Below, one piece after another: positions 18,447 to 24,820 of a stretch of 25,059 bases of DNA (positions are counted from its first letter, which is position 1; each line of letters begins with the position of its first letter). The position numbers were made by a program, and so were the translations under genes. The notes below the pieces were generated by a model. The model saw only the letters and a program-made list of their open reading frames with translations, was not told where the DNA came from and did no database searches. This DNA comes from Prado023 sp036375875 (GTDB lineage: Bacteria > Actinomycetota > Actinomycetes > S36-B12 > CAIYMF01), in the NCBI GenBank assembly GCA_036375875.1, contig DASVBK010000294.1:1-25059 (forward strand). The letters run 5' to 3'.

Positions 18447-19495
18447 GCGCCGCCGCAGGGCCGCTGGCCGGCGTCCGATTCGTCGAGCTCGGCGGGATCG
18501 GGCCGGTGCCCCATGCCGGCATGCTGCTGGCCGACCTGGGCGCCGAGGGCGTGCGCATCGACCGCCCTGGCGGGCAGTTCTTCGGCCATGACCCGCGGTA
18601 CGACCCGCTGCTGCGGGGCCGGCCCACCCGCCAGGTCGACCTCCGTGACGAGGCAGGGCGCGCGGAGGTGCTCGACCTCGTCGGACAGGCGGACCTGCTC
18701 GTCGAGGGGTTCCGCCCCGGCGTGGCCGAGCGGATGGGCCTGGGTCCGTACGACTGCTGGGCGGTGAACCCGCGCCTGGTGTACGGCCGTATGACGGGGT
18801 GGGGCCAGCACGGCCCGTGGGCCCAGCACGTGGGGCACGACATCAACTACAGCGGCCTGGCCGGCCCACTGCGCCACACGGCCCGGGCCGGCGAGCGACC
18901 CGTGCCCGCGCTGAACCTGCTCGCCGACCACGGCGGCGGCTCGACCTACCTGGTGATCGGCGTGCTCGCGGCGCTGCACGAGGCGACGCGCACCGGCCGC
19001 GGCGTGGTGGTCGACGCGGCGATGGTCGACGGGGCCGCCAACCTGATGAGCCTGGTCCACGGCCTGCGCGTGCAGGGGCGGTGGCCGAACCCGCCGGGGG
19101 GCAACGTGCTCGATGGCGGTGCGCCCTTCTACGACACCTACACGTGCAGCGACGGGCGCTACGTGGCTGTGGGCGCGTTGGAGCCGGCGTTCTACGCCGA
19201 GCTGCTCGCCGGCCTCGGGCTGGCCGACGCCGGCCTGCCCGCCCAATGGGACTCCAGGGGCTGGCCGCAGCTGCGGGCGCGGTTCACCGAGGTCTTCGTC
19301 GCGCACCCGCGGGCACACTGGGAGGCGGTGTTCGCCGGCAGCGCGGCCTGCGTGACCCCGGTGCTGGAGATGGCCGAGGCGCCCGAGCACCCGCATCTGG
19401 CGGCACGGGGCACGTTCGTGACCGACCCCACCAGCGGCCAGCCAGTCCCCGGGCCGGCCCCACGGTTCGGCCCCCGCGCGGGCGATCCGGCCTGA
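18443..19495 (+). CDS. Alpha-methylacyl-CoA racemase-like family III CoA-transferase
   Basis: The 350-aa protein belongs to the CaiB/BaiF family III fold. MtMCR, the Mycobacterium tuberculosis 2-methylacyl-CoA racemase, uses H126, D156 and E241. The equivalents here are H132 (GHDINYSGLAG), D162 (LLADHGGGSTYL) and E247 (GALEPAFY), all shifted by six, so racemase chemistry on branched acyl-CoA is more likely than CoA transfer. The N-terminus (LAGVRFVELGGIGPVPHAGMLLADLGAEGVRID) and LVEGFRPGVAERMGLG are family signatures. A role in branched-chain fatty acid or sterol side-chain degradation is inferred. The GTG start overlaps the upstream hypothetical gene, so the pair forms an operon. A plain CoA-transferase remains possible. 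Confidence 0.88.
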   Translation: MSAAAGPLAGVRFVELGGIGPVPHAGMLLADLGAEGVRIDRPGGQFFGHDPRYDPLLRGRPTRQVDLRDEAGRAEVLDLVGQADLLVEGFRPGVAERMGLGPYDCWAVNPRLVYGRMTGWGQHGPWAQHVGHDINYSGLAGPLRHTARAGERPVPALNLLADHGGGSTYLVIGVLAALHEATRTGRGVVVDAAMVDGAANLMSLVHGLRVQGRWPNPPGGNVLDGGAPFYDTYTCSDGRYVAVGALEPAFYAELLAGLGLADAGLPAQWDSRGWPQLRARFTEVFVAHPRAHWEAVFAGSAACVTPVLEMAEAPEHPHLAARGTFVTDPTSGQPVPGPAPRFGPRAGDPA

Positions 19496-19535
19496 ACCAG
19501 CCGTGCGAGGGTTCGCCCGGGCACCAGCGCCGCCG

Positions 19536-19555
19536 CGCGGGGCGTTGGTCCCTTC
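19536..19555. promoter_or_regulatory. DosR/DevR-like operator upstream of universal stress protein gene
   Basis: Compared with the mycobacterial DosR consensus TTSGGGACTWWAGTCCCSAA, this site matches 12 of 20 positions and 11 of 14 in the GGGACTWWAGTCCC core (GGGGCGTTGGTCCC here). It lies in the 144-bp gap before the usp gene, with its centre about 94 bases before the ATG. A weak -10-like AAGGAT at about 19570 would place the box near -37. DosR/DevR family regulators are known to control universal stress genes; binding here is inferred. Confidence 0.45.
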
Positions 19556-19639
19556 CAACCGCGGCGCGGCAAGGATGAGGATGAAGGTGTGGGTCCGGGT
19601 GCGGCCGGCGCGCCCGGCGGTCGCGCGAAGGGGCGCATC

Positions 19640-20518
19640 ATGACGCAGCACAGGGAACTCGTGGTCGGGTTCGACGGCAGCCCGGACGCCCGTGCTGCGC
19701 TGGCGTGGGCGATGGCGGAGGCGGGCACCCGGCACCTGGCGATCCGCGTGGTGCACGTGCAGCCCGACCTCATCGGGTGGGGCTCCGCGTCGGCGGCCAT
19801 GGCCGGCGCGCCGGTGCTGGCCGCGGAGCTCCCCCCGCCCGAGGACGGTCCGGCCGCGGAGGCAGTCGAGCTGGCCACGCGCGCCGGCGTCTCGGCCCGG
19901 TCCGTGGTGGTCACCGGTTCACCGGCCGCCGTGCTGGCTGACGAGAGTCGCTCCGCTGACCTGGTGGTCATCGGGTCGCGGGGGCTGGGCTCGGTGTCCT
20001 CGGCCGTGCTCGGCTCGACCGTCGCGCACGTCGCCGCGCACGCGCACAGCCCGGTCGTGGTCGTGCGCGCCGAGGGGCCCTCCACCGGTCCGCTCGTCGT
20101 GGGCGTGGACGGGTCTGCCGACTCCGAGGAGACCATCGGCTGGGCCTTCGACCATGCCTCGCGCCACGGGCTGCCACTCGAGGTGCTGCATGCCTACACG
20201 ATCCCCGTCTACCCCGGCGTGGTGCCCTACGTGCCCCCGGTCGAGCTCACCGAGGCGACGACGCAGTACGAGCGGCGGGTCACGCAGGAGGTGCTCGCTG
20301 GCTGGCAGGAGCGCTACCCGGACGTCGCGGTCACCGCGAGCGTCACGCACGGCAGGGCCGCGCCGGCGCTCATCGAGGCCACGCGGCGGGCCACCCTCAC
20401 CGTCGTCGGGTCACACGGCCGCGGCGCGTTCCTGGGCATGCTGCTGGGCTCGACCAGCCAGTCCCTGCTGCAGCACGCACACGGCTCGGTGGCCGTGCTG
20501 CGTCACCGGCGCCACTGA
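19640..20518 (+). CDS. Universal stress protein, tandem UspA domains
   Basis: The 292-aa protein holds two UspA domains (about residues 5-143 and 151-288). Each begins with the strand and D-G-S loop (VVGFDGS; VVGVDGS). Each carries the ATP-binding pattern G-2X-G-9X-G-S: G112, G115, G125-S126 and G257, G260, G270-S271. Both domains therefore look ATP-binding. Such tandem proteins are common in actinobacteria and many are induced by hypoxia. The ATG at 19640 is preferred over an in-frame GTG at 19589, because the intervening residues are low-complexity Gly/Ala/Pro and GAAGGGG precedes the ATG. It stands alone, convergent with a small membrane protein gene, with a DosR-like box upstream. Confidence 0.94.
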   Translation: MTQHRELVVGFDGSPDARAALAWAMAEAGTRHLAIRVVHVQPDLIGWGSASAAMAGAPVLAAELPPPEDGPAAEAVELATRAGVSARSVVVTGSPAAVLADESRSADLVVIGSRGLGSVSSAVLGSTVAHVAAHAHSPVVVVRAEGPSTGPLVVGVDGSADSEETIGWAFDHASRHGLPLEVLHAYTIPVYPGVVPYVPPVELTEATTQYERRVTQEVLAGWQERYPDVAVTASVTHGRAAPALIEATRRATLTVVGSHGRGAFLGMLLGSTSQSLLQHAHGSVAVLRHRRH

Positions 20519-20520
20519 TC

Positions 20521-20554
20521 CCGCCCGCGGCGCCGGGGGTGGGGCGCCGGGCGG
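20521..20554. terminator. GC-rich hairpin between convergent usp and small ORF
   Basis: CCGCCCG (20521-20527) pairs with CGGGCGG (20548-20554). After a 2-base bulge, GCGCC (20530-20534) pairs with GGCGC (20543-20547), leaving an 8-base G-rich loop. It begins two bases after the usp stop and ends 18 bases before the stop of the opposing gene. There is no T-run, so action as a bidirectional terminator is inferred. Confidence 0.5.
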
Positions 20555-20572
20555 ACTGTGCGAGCCCGGAGG

Positions 20573-20677
20573 TCAGCCGAGGATCTTGTTGCCCCGCGTG
20601 AAGTCGCGGGACTCTGCGGCCAGGGGGCTCGCCGCGGCGACGAGGATGAGGAAGGCGATGCTGAACAGGGCGCCCAT
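20573..20677 (-). CDS. Small single-helix membrane protein (34 aa), unknown function
   Basis: A 34-codon gene is supported by a strong AAGGAG Shine-Dalgarno 7 bases before the ATG at 20677. The product begins MGALFSIAFLILVAAASPLA, one hydrophobic helix, and ends with a short polar tail AESRDFTRGNKILG. The N-terminus has no Lys or Arg and the tail is net positive, so the helix is more likely N-out/C-in than a cleaved signal peptide, although an Ala-x-Ala-like site near SPLAAE exists. It lies 82 bp downstream of korB on the same strand, with a DosR-like box in that gap, and is convergent with usp. It may be read from its own promoter or by read-through from kor. I do not recognise the family. 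Confidence 0.65.
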   Translation of the reverse strand: MGALFSIAFLILVAAASPLAAESRDFTRGNKILG

Positions 20678-20733
20678 GGGGGACTCCTTCGAGGTCGGTG
20701 TCCACCGGTGATGCCCGCGGCCCGGGGTGAGCA

Positions 20734-20753
20734 CACGGGCCCTTGGTCCCGAG
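20734..20753. promoter_or_regulatory. DosR/DevR-like operator upstream of the 34-aa membrane protein gene
   Basis: Read on the - strand this site matches the DosR consensus TTSGGGACTWWAGTCCCSAA at 14 of 20 positions. Its core, read on the + strand, is GGGCCCTTGGTCCC, identical to the core of the box upstream of usp at 12 of 14 bases. It sits between korB and the small gene, with its centre about 66 bases before the small gene's ATG. Function is inferred. Confidence 0.5.
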
Positions 20754-20759
20754 CTCCGC

Positions 20760-21854
20760 TCAGTGGCCCGCGCCCAGCTCCTCGTCCTCGCGCGGCCCGA
20801 TCGTCCACGTGTCGCGTCCGCGCAGCAGGCCGGCGAGGTCGGCGCCACCAGTGGCCTGGGCCCGGTCCAGCTGCTGGGTCAGCATTCGGTCGTACACCGG
20901 CCGCGGCACGTCGCGGAAGACCCCGATCGCGGTGTTCTCCAGGGTGTTGAAGTCAGCCAGGCGGCTCAGCGCGAAGGCGGTCGAGGGCTCGGCGGCGTGG
21001 GCGTCGTGCACCCACAGGCAGTCGCCGCCGCACGACTCGACGTCGTCGACAACGTGCAGCACGCCGTCAGCACGCCGGGCCACCCCCTTCTGCCCGTTGA
21101 CCCCGAAGCGCACCGGCTGGCCGTGCTCGAGGCGGATCAGGTTGTCCTCGCGGATGCCCGCATCCTTGAGCGGCTCCCACGCGCCGTCGTTGAAGATGTT
21201 GCAGTTCTGGTAGATCTCGACCAGCGCCGAGCCCTCGTGCGCCGCGGCCGCGCGCAGCACCTCCGTGAGGTGCTTGCGGTCGGAGTCGATCGTGCGGGCC
21301 ACGAACGAGGCCTCCGCGCCCAGCGCCACGGAGATGGGGTTGAACGGGTAGTCGATCGAGCCCATGGGGGTGGACTTCGTGATCTTGCCGGCCTCGGAGG
21401 TCGGCGAGTACTGGCCCTTGGTCAGGCCGTAGATCCGGTTGTTGAACAGCAGGATCTTGATGTTCACGTTGCGGCGCAGGGCGTGCAGGAAGTGGTTGCC
21501 GCCGATGCTCAGCGCATCGCCGTCGCCGGTCACGACCCAGACCGACAGGTCGGGCCGCGAGGTCGACAGGCCCGTGGCGATCGCCGGGGCCCGGCCGTGG
21601 ATGGAGTGCATCCCGTAGGTGTTCAGGTAGTACGGGAAGCGCGAGGAGCAGCCGATGCCCGAGACGAACACGATGTTCTCCCGGCGCACGCCGAGCTCGG
21701 GCAGGAACGACTGCACCGCGGCGAGGATCGCGTAGTCCCCGCAGCCCGGGCACCAGCGCACCTCCTGGTCGCTCTTGAACTCCTTGGCGGCCTGCGGGGA
21801 GGCCGCCTTCGGCACCCCCGCCAGCGAGGGGGCGAGGCTCAGGTCGATGGTCAC
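20760..21854 (-). CDS. korB: 2-oxoacid (2-oxoglutarate):ferredoxin oxidoreductase beta subunit (KorB)
   Basis: KorB holds thiamine diphosphate and a [4Fe-4S] cluster and, with KorA, oxidatively decarboxylates a 2-oxoacid to acyl-CoA while reducing ferredoxin. The 364-aa protein shows the TPP motif GDGDALSIGGNHF (residues 110-122) completed by NNRIYGLT (138-145). Likely cluster cysteines are C35 and C38 (WCPGCGDY), C69 (GIGCSS) and C218 (NCNIF). The two-gene architecture and the KorB-type sequence (YYLNTYGMHSIHGRAPAIA) favour 2-oxoglutarate as substrate, but pyruvate-type relatives exist. The GTG start at 21854 overlaps the korA stop (GTGA). No ferredoxin gene is adjacent within the window. 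Confidence 0.94.
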   Translation of the reverse strand: MTIDLSLAPSLAGVPKAASPQAAKEFKSDQEVRWCPGCGDYAILAAVQSFLPELGVRRENIVFVSGIGCSSRFPYYLNTYGMHSIHGRAPAIATGLSTSRPDLSVWVVTGDGDALSIGGNHFLHALRRNVNIKILLFNNRIYGLTKGQYSPTSEAGKITKSTPMGSIDYPFNPISVALGAEASFVARTIDSDRKHLTEVLRAAAAHEGSALVEIYQNCNIFNDGAWEPLKDAGIREDNLIRLEHGQPVRFGVNGQKGVARRADGVLHVVDDVESCGGDCLWVHDAHAAEPSTAFALSRLADFNTLENTAIGVFRDVPRPVYDRMLTQQLDRAQATGGADLAGLLRGRDTWTIGPREDEELGAGH

Positions 21855-23704
21855 AGCAGCTCCCTGATCTGGTCGGCCAGCTCCGTGGCCTTGAAGGGCA
21901 GGCCCCGCACCTGGTGGTAGCCGACGGCGTCGACCAGGTACTTGGCGCGGACGAGCAGCCAGAGCTGCCCGAGGTTCATCTCCGGGATGAGGACGCGGTC
22001 GTAGGCGCGCAGCACCTCGCCGGTGTTGGCGGGGAACGGGTTGAGGTGGCGCAGGTGGGCGCGGGCCACCTGGCCGCCCTGCGAGCGGATGATCTGGCAC
22101 GCCGCCCCGATCGGGCCGTGCGTGGAGCCCCAGCCCAGGACCAGCACCCGGGCCTCGCCGCTGGGGTCGTCGACCTCCAGCGGCGCGATGGTGCGCGCGA
22201 TCCCGTCGACCTTGGCCTGGCGGGTGCGCACCATGAAGTCGTGGTTGTCGGGGTCGTAGCTGATCGCCCCGGAGCCGTCGGCCTTCTCGATGCCGCCGAT
22301 GCGGTGCTCCAGGCCGGGGGTGCCCGGGATCGCCCACGGCCGGGCGAGGGTCTCCGGGTCGCGCTTGAACGGCCAGAAGACCTCGGTGCCGTCGTCGAGC
22401 ACGTGGTTCGTCGTGGTCGCGAACTCCACCTTGAGGTCGGGCAGGGCCTCGACATCGGGGACCCGCCACGGCTCCGAGCCGTTGGCCAGGTAGCCGTCGC
22501 TGAGCACGAACACCGGCGTGCGGTAGGCCAGCGCAATGCGCGCGGCCTCGATGGCGACGTCGAAGCAGTCCGACGGCGACTGCGGCGCGACGATCGGCAC
22601 GGGCGACTCGCCGTTGCGGCCGAACATGGCCTGCAGCAGGTCGGCCTGCTCGGTCTTGGTCGGCAGTCCGGTCGAGGGCCCACCGCGCTGCACGTCGACC
22701 ACCACCAGGGGCAGCTCGGTGGCCACGGCCAGGCCGATCGTCTCGGACTTCAGCGCGATGCCCGGCCCGGACGTCGTGGTGACCGCCAACGATCCGCCGT
22801 AGGCGGCGCCCAGCGCCGCGCCGATGCCTGCGATCTCGTCCTCGAGCTGCAGGGTGCGCACGCCGAACTCCTTGTGGCGCGACAGCTCGTGGAGGATGTC
22901 GCTGGCCGGGGTGATCGGGTACGAGCCCAGGAACAGCGGCAGGCCGGAGAGCTGCGAGGCCGCGATGAGGCCGTAGGACAGCGCGACGTTGCCCGTGATG
23001 TTGCGGTACGTGCCGGGCGGCAGCGGGGCAGGGTTGATCTCGTACTGGACGGCGAAGTCCTCGGTGGTCTCGCCGAACGCCCAGCCGGCGTCGAACGCCG
23101 CGAGGTTGGCCGCGAGGATCTCGGGCTTGCGGCCGAACTTCGCGGTCAGGAACGCGCGGGTCCCCTCGGTGCCCCGGGCGTAGAGCCAGGACAGCAGGCC
23201 CAGGGCGAACATGTTCTTCGCGCGCTCGGCCTCCTTCTTCGTGATGTCGAAGCCCTTGAGGGCCTCGACGGTGAGGGTGGTCAGCGGCACCGCGTTGAGG
23301 CTGTAGGAGTCCAACGAGCCGTCGACCAGCGGATCGCTGGCGTAGCCGACCTTCTCCAGCGCGCGCCTGGTGAACTCGTCGCTGTTCACGATGAGGGTGC
23401 CACCGCGGCGCACGTGCTGCAGGTTGCTGCGAAGGGCCGCCGGGTTCATCGCCACGAGCACGTCGGCAGCGTCGCCGGGGGTCTGGATCGCATGGTCGGC
23501 GAAGTGCAGCTGGAAGGCGCTGACCCCGGGCAGCGTGCCGGCTGGGGCCCGGATCTCGGCGGGGAAGTCCGGCAGCGTCGACAGGTCGTTGCCGAACGAG
23601 GCCGTCTCGTGCGTGAAGCGGTCCCCGGTGAGCTGCATCCCGTCGCCGGAGTCACCCGCGAACCGGATGATGACCTTCTCGAGCTGGACGACGGGCTTGG
23701 TCAC
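21851..23704 (-). CDS. korA: 2-oxoacid (2-oxoglutarate):ferredoxin oxidoreductase alpha subunit, gamma-alpha fusion (KorA)
   Basis: The 617-aa protein joins a gamma domain and an alpha domain. The gamma part starts with VIIRFAGDSGDGMQLTGDRF (residues 11-30) and runs to about 190. The alpha part starts near TGNVALSYGLIAASQ (237-251) and has LGSYPITPASDILHELS (259-275), LEDEIAGIGAALGAAYGG (287-304) and TSGPGIALKSETIGLA (311-326), which contact TPP and substrate. This is the aerobe-tolerant actinobacterial type also known in mycobacteria, where it serves as an alternative to the 2-oxoglutarate dehydrogenase complex. The GTG start at 23704 follows AAGGAAGG at 9 bases. The gene is divergent, across 149 bp, from the second complex I-like operon. 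Confidence 0.94.
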   Translation of the reverse strand: MTKPVVQLEKVIIRFAGDSGDGMQLTGDRFTHETASFGNDLSTLPDFPAEIRAPAGTLPGVSAFQLHFADHAIQTPGDAADVLVAMNPAALRSNLQHVRRGGTLIVNSDEFTRRALEKVGYASDPLVDGSLDSYSLNAVPLTTLTVEALKGFDITKKEAERAKNMFALGLLSWLYARGTEGTRAFLTAKFGRKPEILAANLAAFDAGWAFGETTEDFAVQYEINPAPLPPGTYRNITGNVALSYGLIAASQLSGLPLFLGSYPITPASDILHELSRHKEFGVRTLQLEDEIAGIGAALGAAYGGSLAVTTTSGPGIALKSETIGLAVATELPLVVVDVQRGGPSTGLPTKTEQADLLQAMFGRNGESPVPIVAPQSPSDCFDVAIEAARIALAYRTPVFVLSDGYLANGSEPWRVPDVEALPDLKVEFATTTNHVLDDGTEVFWPFKRDPETLARPWAIPGTPGLEHRIGGIEKADGSGAISYDPDNHDFMVRTRQAKVDGIARTIAPLEVDDPSGEARVLVLGWGSTHGPIGAACQIIRSQGGQVARAHLRHLNPFPANTGEVLRAYDRVLIPEMNLGQLWLLVRAKYLVDAVGYHQVRGLPFKATELADQIRELL

Positions 23705-23713
23705 GACGACGTG

Positions 23714-23721
23714 CCTTCCTT
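23714..23721 (-). promoter_or_regulatory. Ribosome binding site for korA, in a 149-bp divergent intergenic region
   Basis: AAGGAAGG on the - strand, 9 bases before GTG 23704, fixes the korA start. The rest of the gap (23722-23853) holds a weak - strand -10 candidate CAGAAT (23762-23767), a small inverted repeat GGGCA-GCC-TGCCC (23813-23825), and the + strand promoter element at 23840. I see no recognised operator. Confidence 0.7.
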
Positions 23722-23839
23722 GGGCGCCCACCGACGGGCTGCGCGAGTGCGTGCGAGATCCATTCTGCCCCGTTCCGCAACCCGGCGCCGTATGCCCCGC
23801 CCCGCACCCTGAGGGCAGCCTGCCCGGGTCGCCGTGTCC

Positions 23840-23845
23840 TAGCCT
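23840..23845 (+). promoter_or_regulatory. Leaderless-type -10 element for the second nuo operon
   Basis: TAGCCT fits TANNNT, is followed by exactly 8 bases and then ATG 23854, and no Shine-Dalgarno lies between. It has the same hexamer and spacing as the trpB2 promoter. This supports ATG 23854 as the start over the TTG at 23845. Confidence 0.55.
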
Positions 23846-23853
23846 TGCCGTCC

Positions 23854-24303
23854 ATGGCGGTCGGTGCGGTCGAGGGGGTCTGGCTGGAGCTCGCCGGTCG
23901 CCCGGTGGTCCTGCACGTCGTCGAGCTCGGCCTGGCGTGCTGTGGCATCGAGGTGCGCGAGGCGCGGCGGGTGGCCGAGGCGACCGGCGCACTCGCGGGG
24001 CCCGCGGACCCGCCGAGCGGCTCGGCACCGCCGGAGCCGCCGTTGCACGTGCTGGTCGTGGCAGGCACGGTCACCGCGCGCCTGGCGCCCGTCGTGCAGG
24101 CGGCCCATGCAGCCCTCCCCGAGCCGCGTGCCGTCCTGGCGTTCGGCGCATGCGCGGCCACCGGCGGGCCGTACTGGGACTCCTACAGCGTGCTGCCCGG
24201 GACCCACCAGCTGGTGCCCGTCGACGTCTGGGTGCCCGGATGCCCGCCGCGGCCGGGCGACCTGCTCGCAGGCCTCGAAGCGGTGCTGCATGCTCGTGGC
24301 TGA
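23854..24303 (+). CDS. Complex I subunit B-like protein, second copy (NuoB2), N-terminally short
   Basis: NuoB-type proteins carry cluster N2, the last electron carrier before quinone. All four ligands are visible: the adjacent pair C29-C30 (LACCGIEV), C100 (FGACAATGG) and C130 (VPGCPPRP). Spacing is close to E. coli NuoB (C63, C64, C129, C158). The 149-aa protein lacks about 34 residues at the N-terminus and has a Pro/Ser-rich insert after the CC pair (about 49-63). It is outside the main nuo operon, begins a new operon with NuoC- and NuoI-like genes, and is divergent from korAB. Thus it probably belongs to a ferredoxin-linked complex I without NuoEFG, or to a related hydrogenase-like complex. 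The 3' end overlaps the next gene by 14 bp. Confidence 0.88.
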   Translation: MAVGAVEGVWLELAGRPVVLHVVELGLACCGIEVREARRVAEATGALAGPADPPSGSAPPEPPLHVLVVAGTVTARLAPVVQAAHAALPEPRAVLAFGACAATGGPYWDSYSVLPGTHQLVPVDVWVPGCPPRPGDLLAGLEAVLHARG

Positions 24304-24820
24304 GGAGCAGGTGCCTGCTGGCGCCTGGCGCCAGCGGTGCGCGGAGCTGGCAGCGGACGGTGCGACGATGCTGGACTTCCTGGCCGGGGTGGACGATCCC
24401 GCGGCAGGACGCATCGTGGTCGTGGCGCACGTGGTCGACGTGGCAGCGCGCCGGCGGGTGCTGCTGCGCACCGAGGTCGACCGCGCGGACCCCGTGCTGG
24501 ATTCGATGGTGGCGGTGTACCCGGGAGCGGCCTGGCACGAGCGCGAGACCCACGAGCTGCTCGGCGTGCGCTTCGCCGGCCATCCCGACCTGCGCCCGCT
24601 GCTCACCACCGGTGCGATGGGGTTCCCGCTGCGCCGGACCACGCCGCTGCCTGCCCGGATGGCCACGCCGTGGCCCGGCGCCACCGATCCAGCGGATCGC
24701 CCGGCCGAGGGTGCCGGCCGGTCGGGGCGGGTCGCCGCCAGGCCGCGGGCACGGCTCGCGCCCCCGGGCATGCCTGCCGAGTGGGAGCCCGACGCGCGGT
24801 CACCACGGGGGGAGTCGTGA
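24290..24820 (+). CDS. Complex I subunit C-like protein, second copy (NuoC2)
   Basis: The 176-aa protein matches the 30-kDa NuoC subunit, which packs against NuoB and NuoD. The signature is AWHERETHELLGVRFAGHPD (residues 81-100), followed by LRPLL and FPLRRTTPL. The N-terminal half is a weakly conserved alpha/beta domain starting around residue 8. The C-terminal about 55 residues are a low-complexity, Arg/Pro/Ala-rich tail without NuoC similarity. Start choice is uncertain: ATG 24290 gives a 14-bp overlap with the nuoB-like gene, while GTG 24296 would give 8 bp. Neither has a strong ribosome site. The stop overlaps the next gene (GTGA). Confidence 0.87.
   Translation: MLVAEEQVPAGAWRQRCAELAADGATMLDFLAGVDDPAAGRIVVVAHVVDVAARRRVLLRTEVDRADPVLDSMVAVYPGAAWHERETHELLGVRFAGHPDLRPLLTTGAMGFPLRRTTPLPARMATPWPGATDPADRPAEGAGRSGRVAARPRARLAPPGMPAEWEPDARSPRGES

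Noticed and set aside
19589..19639. Earlier GTG start for the universal stress protein
   Set aside because: The added residues are low-complexity Gly/Ala/Pro, and ATG 19640 has a better ribosome site and the normal Usp N-terminus.
20727..23812. Two long + strand frames (397 and 632 codons) opposite korB and korA
   Set aside because: They are shadows of KorB and KorA, whose TPP and cysteine motifs are clear; the + strand products have no recognisable domains.
23845..23853. TTG start for the NuoB-like gene
   Set aside because: The TTG overlaps the last base of the TAGCCT -10 element; ATG 23854 matches leaderless spacing.
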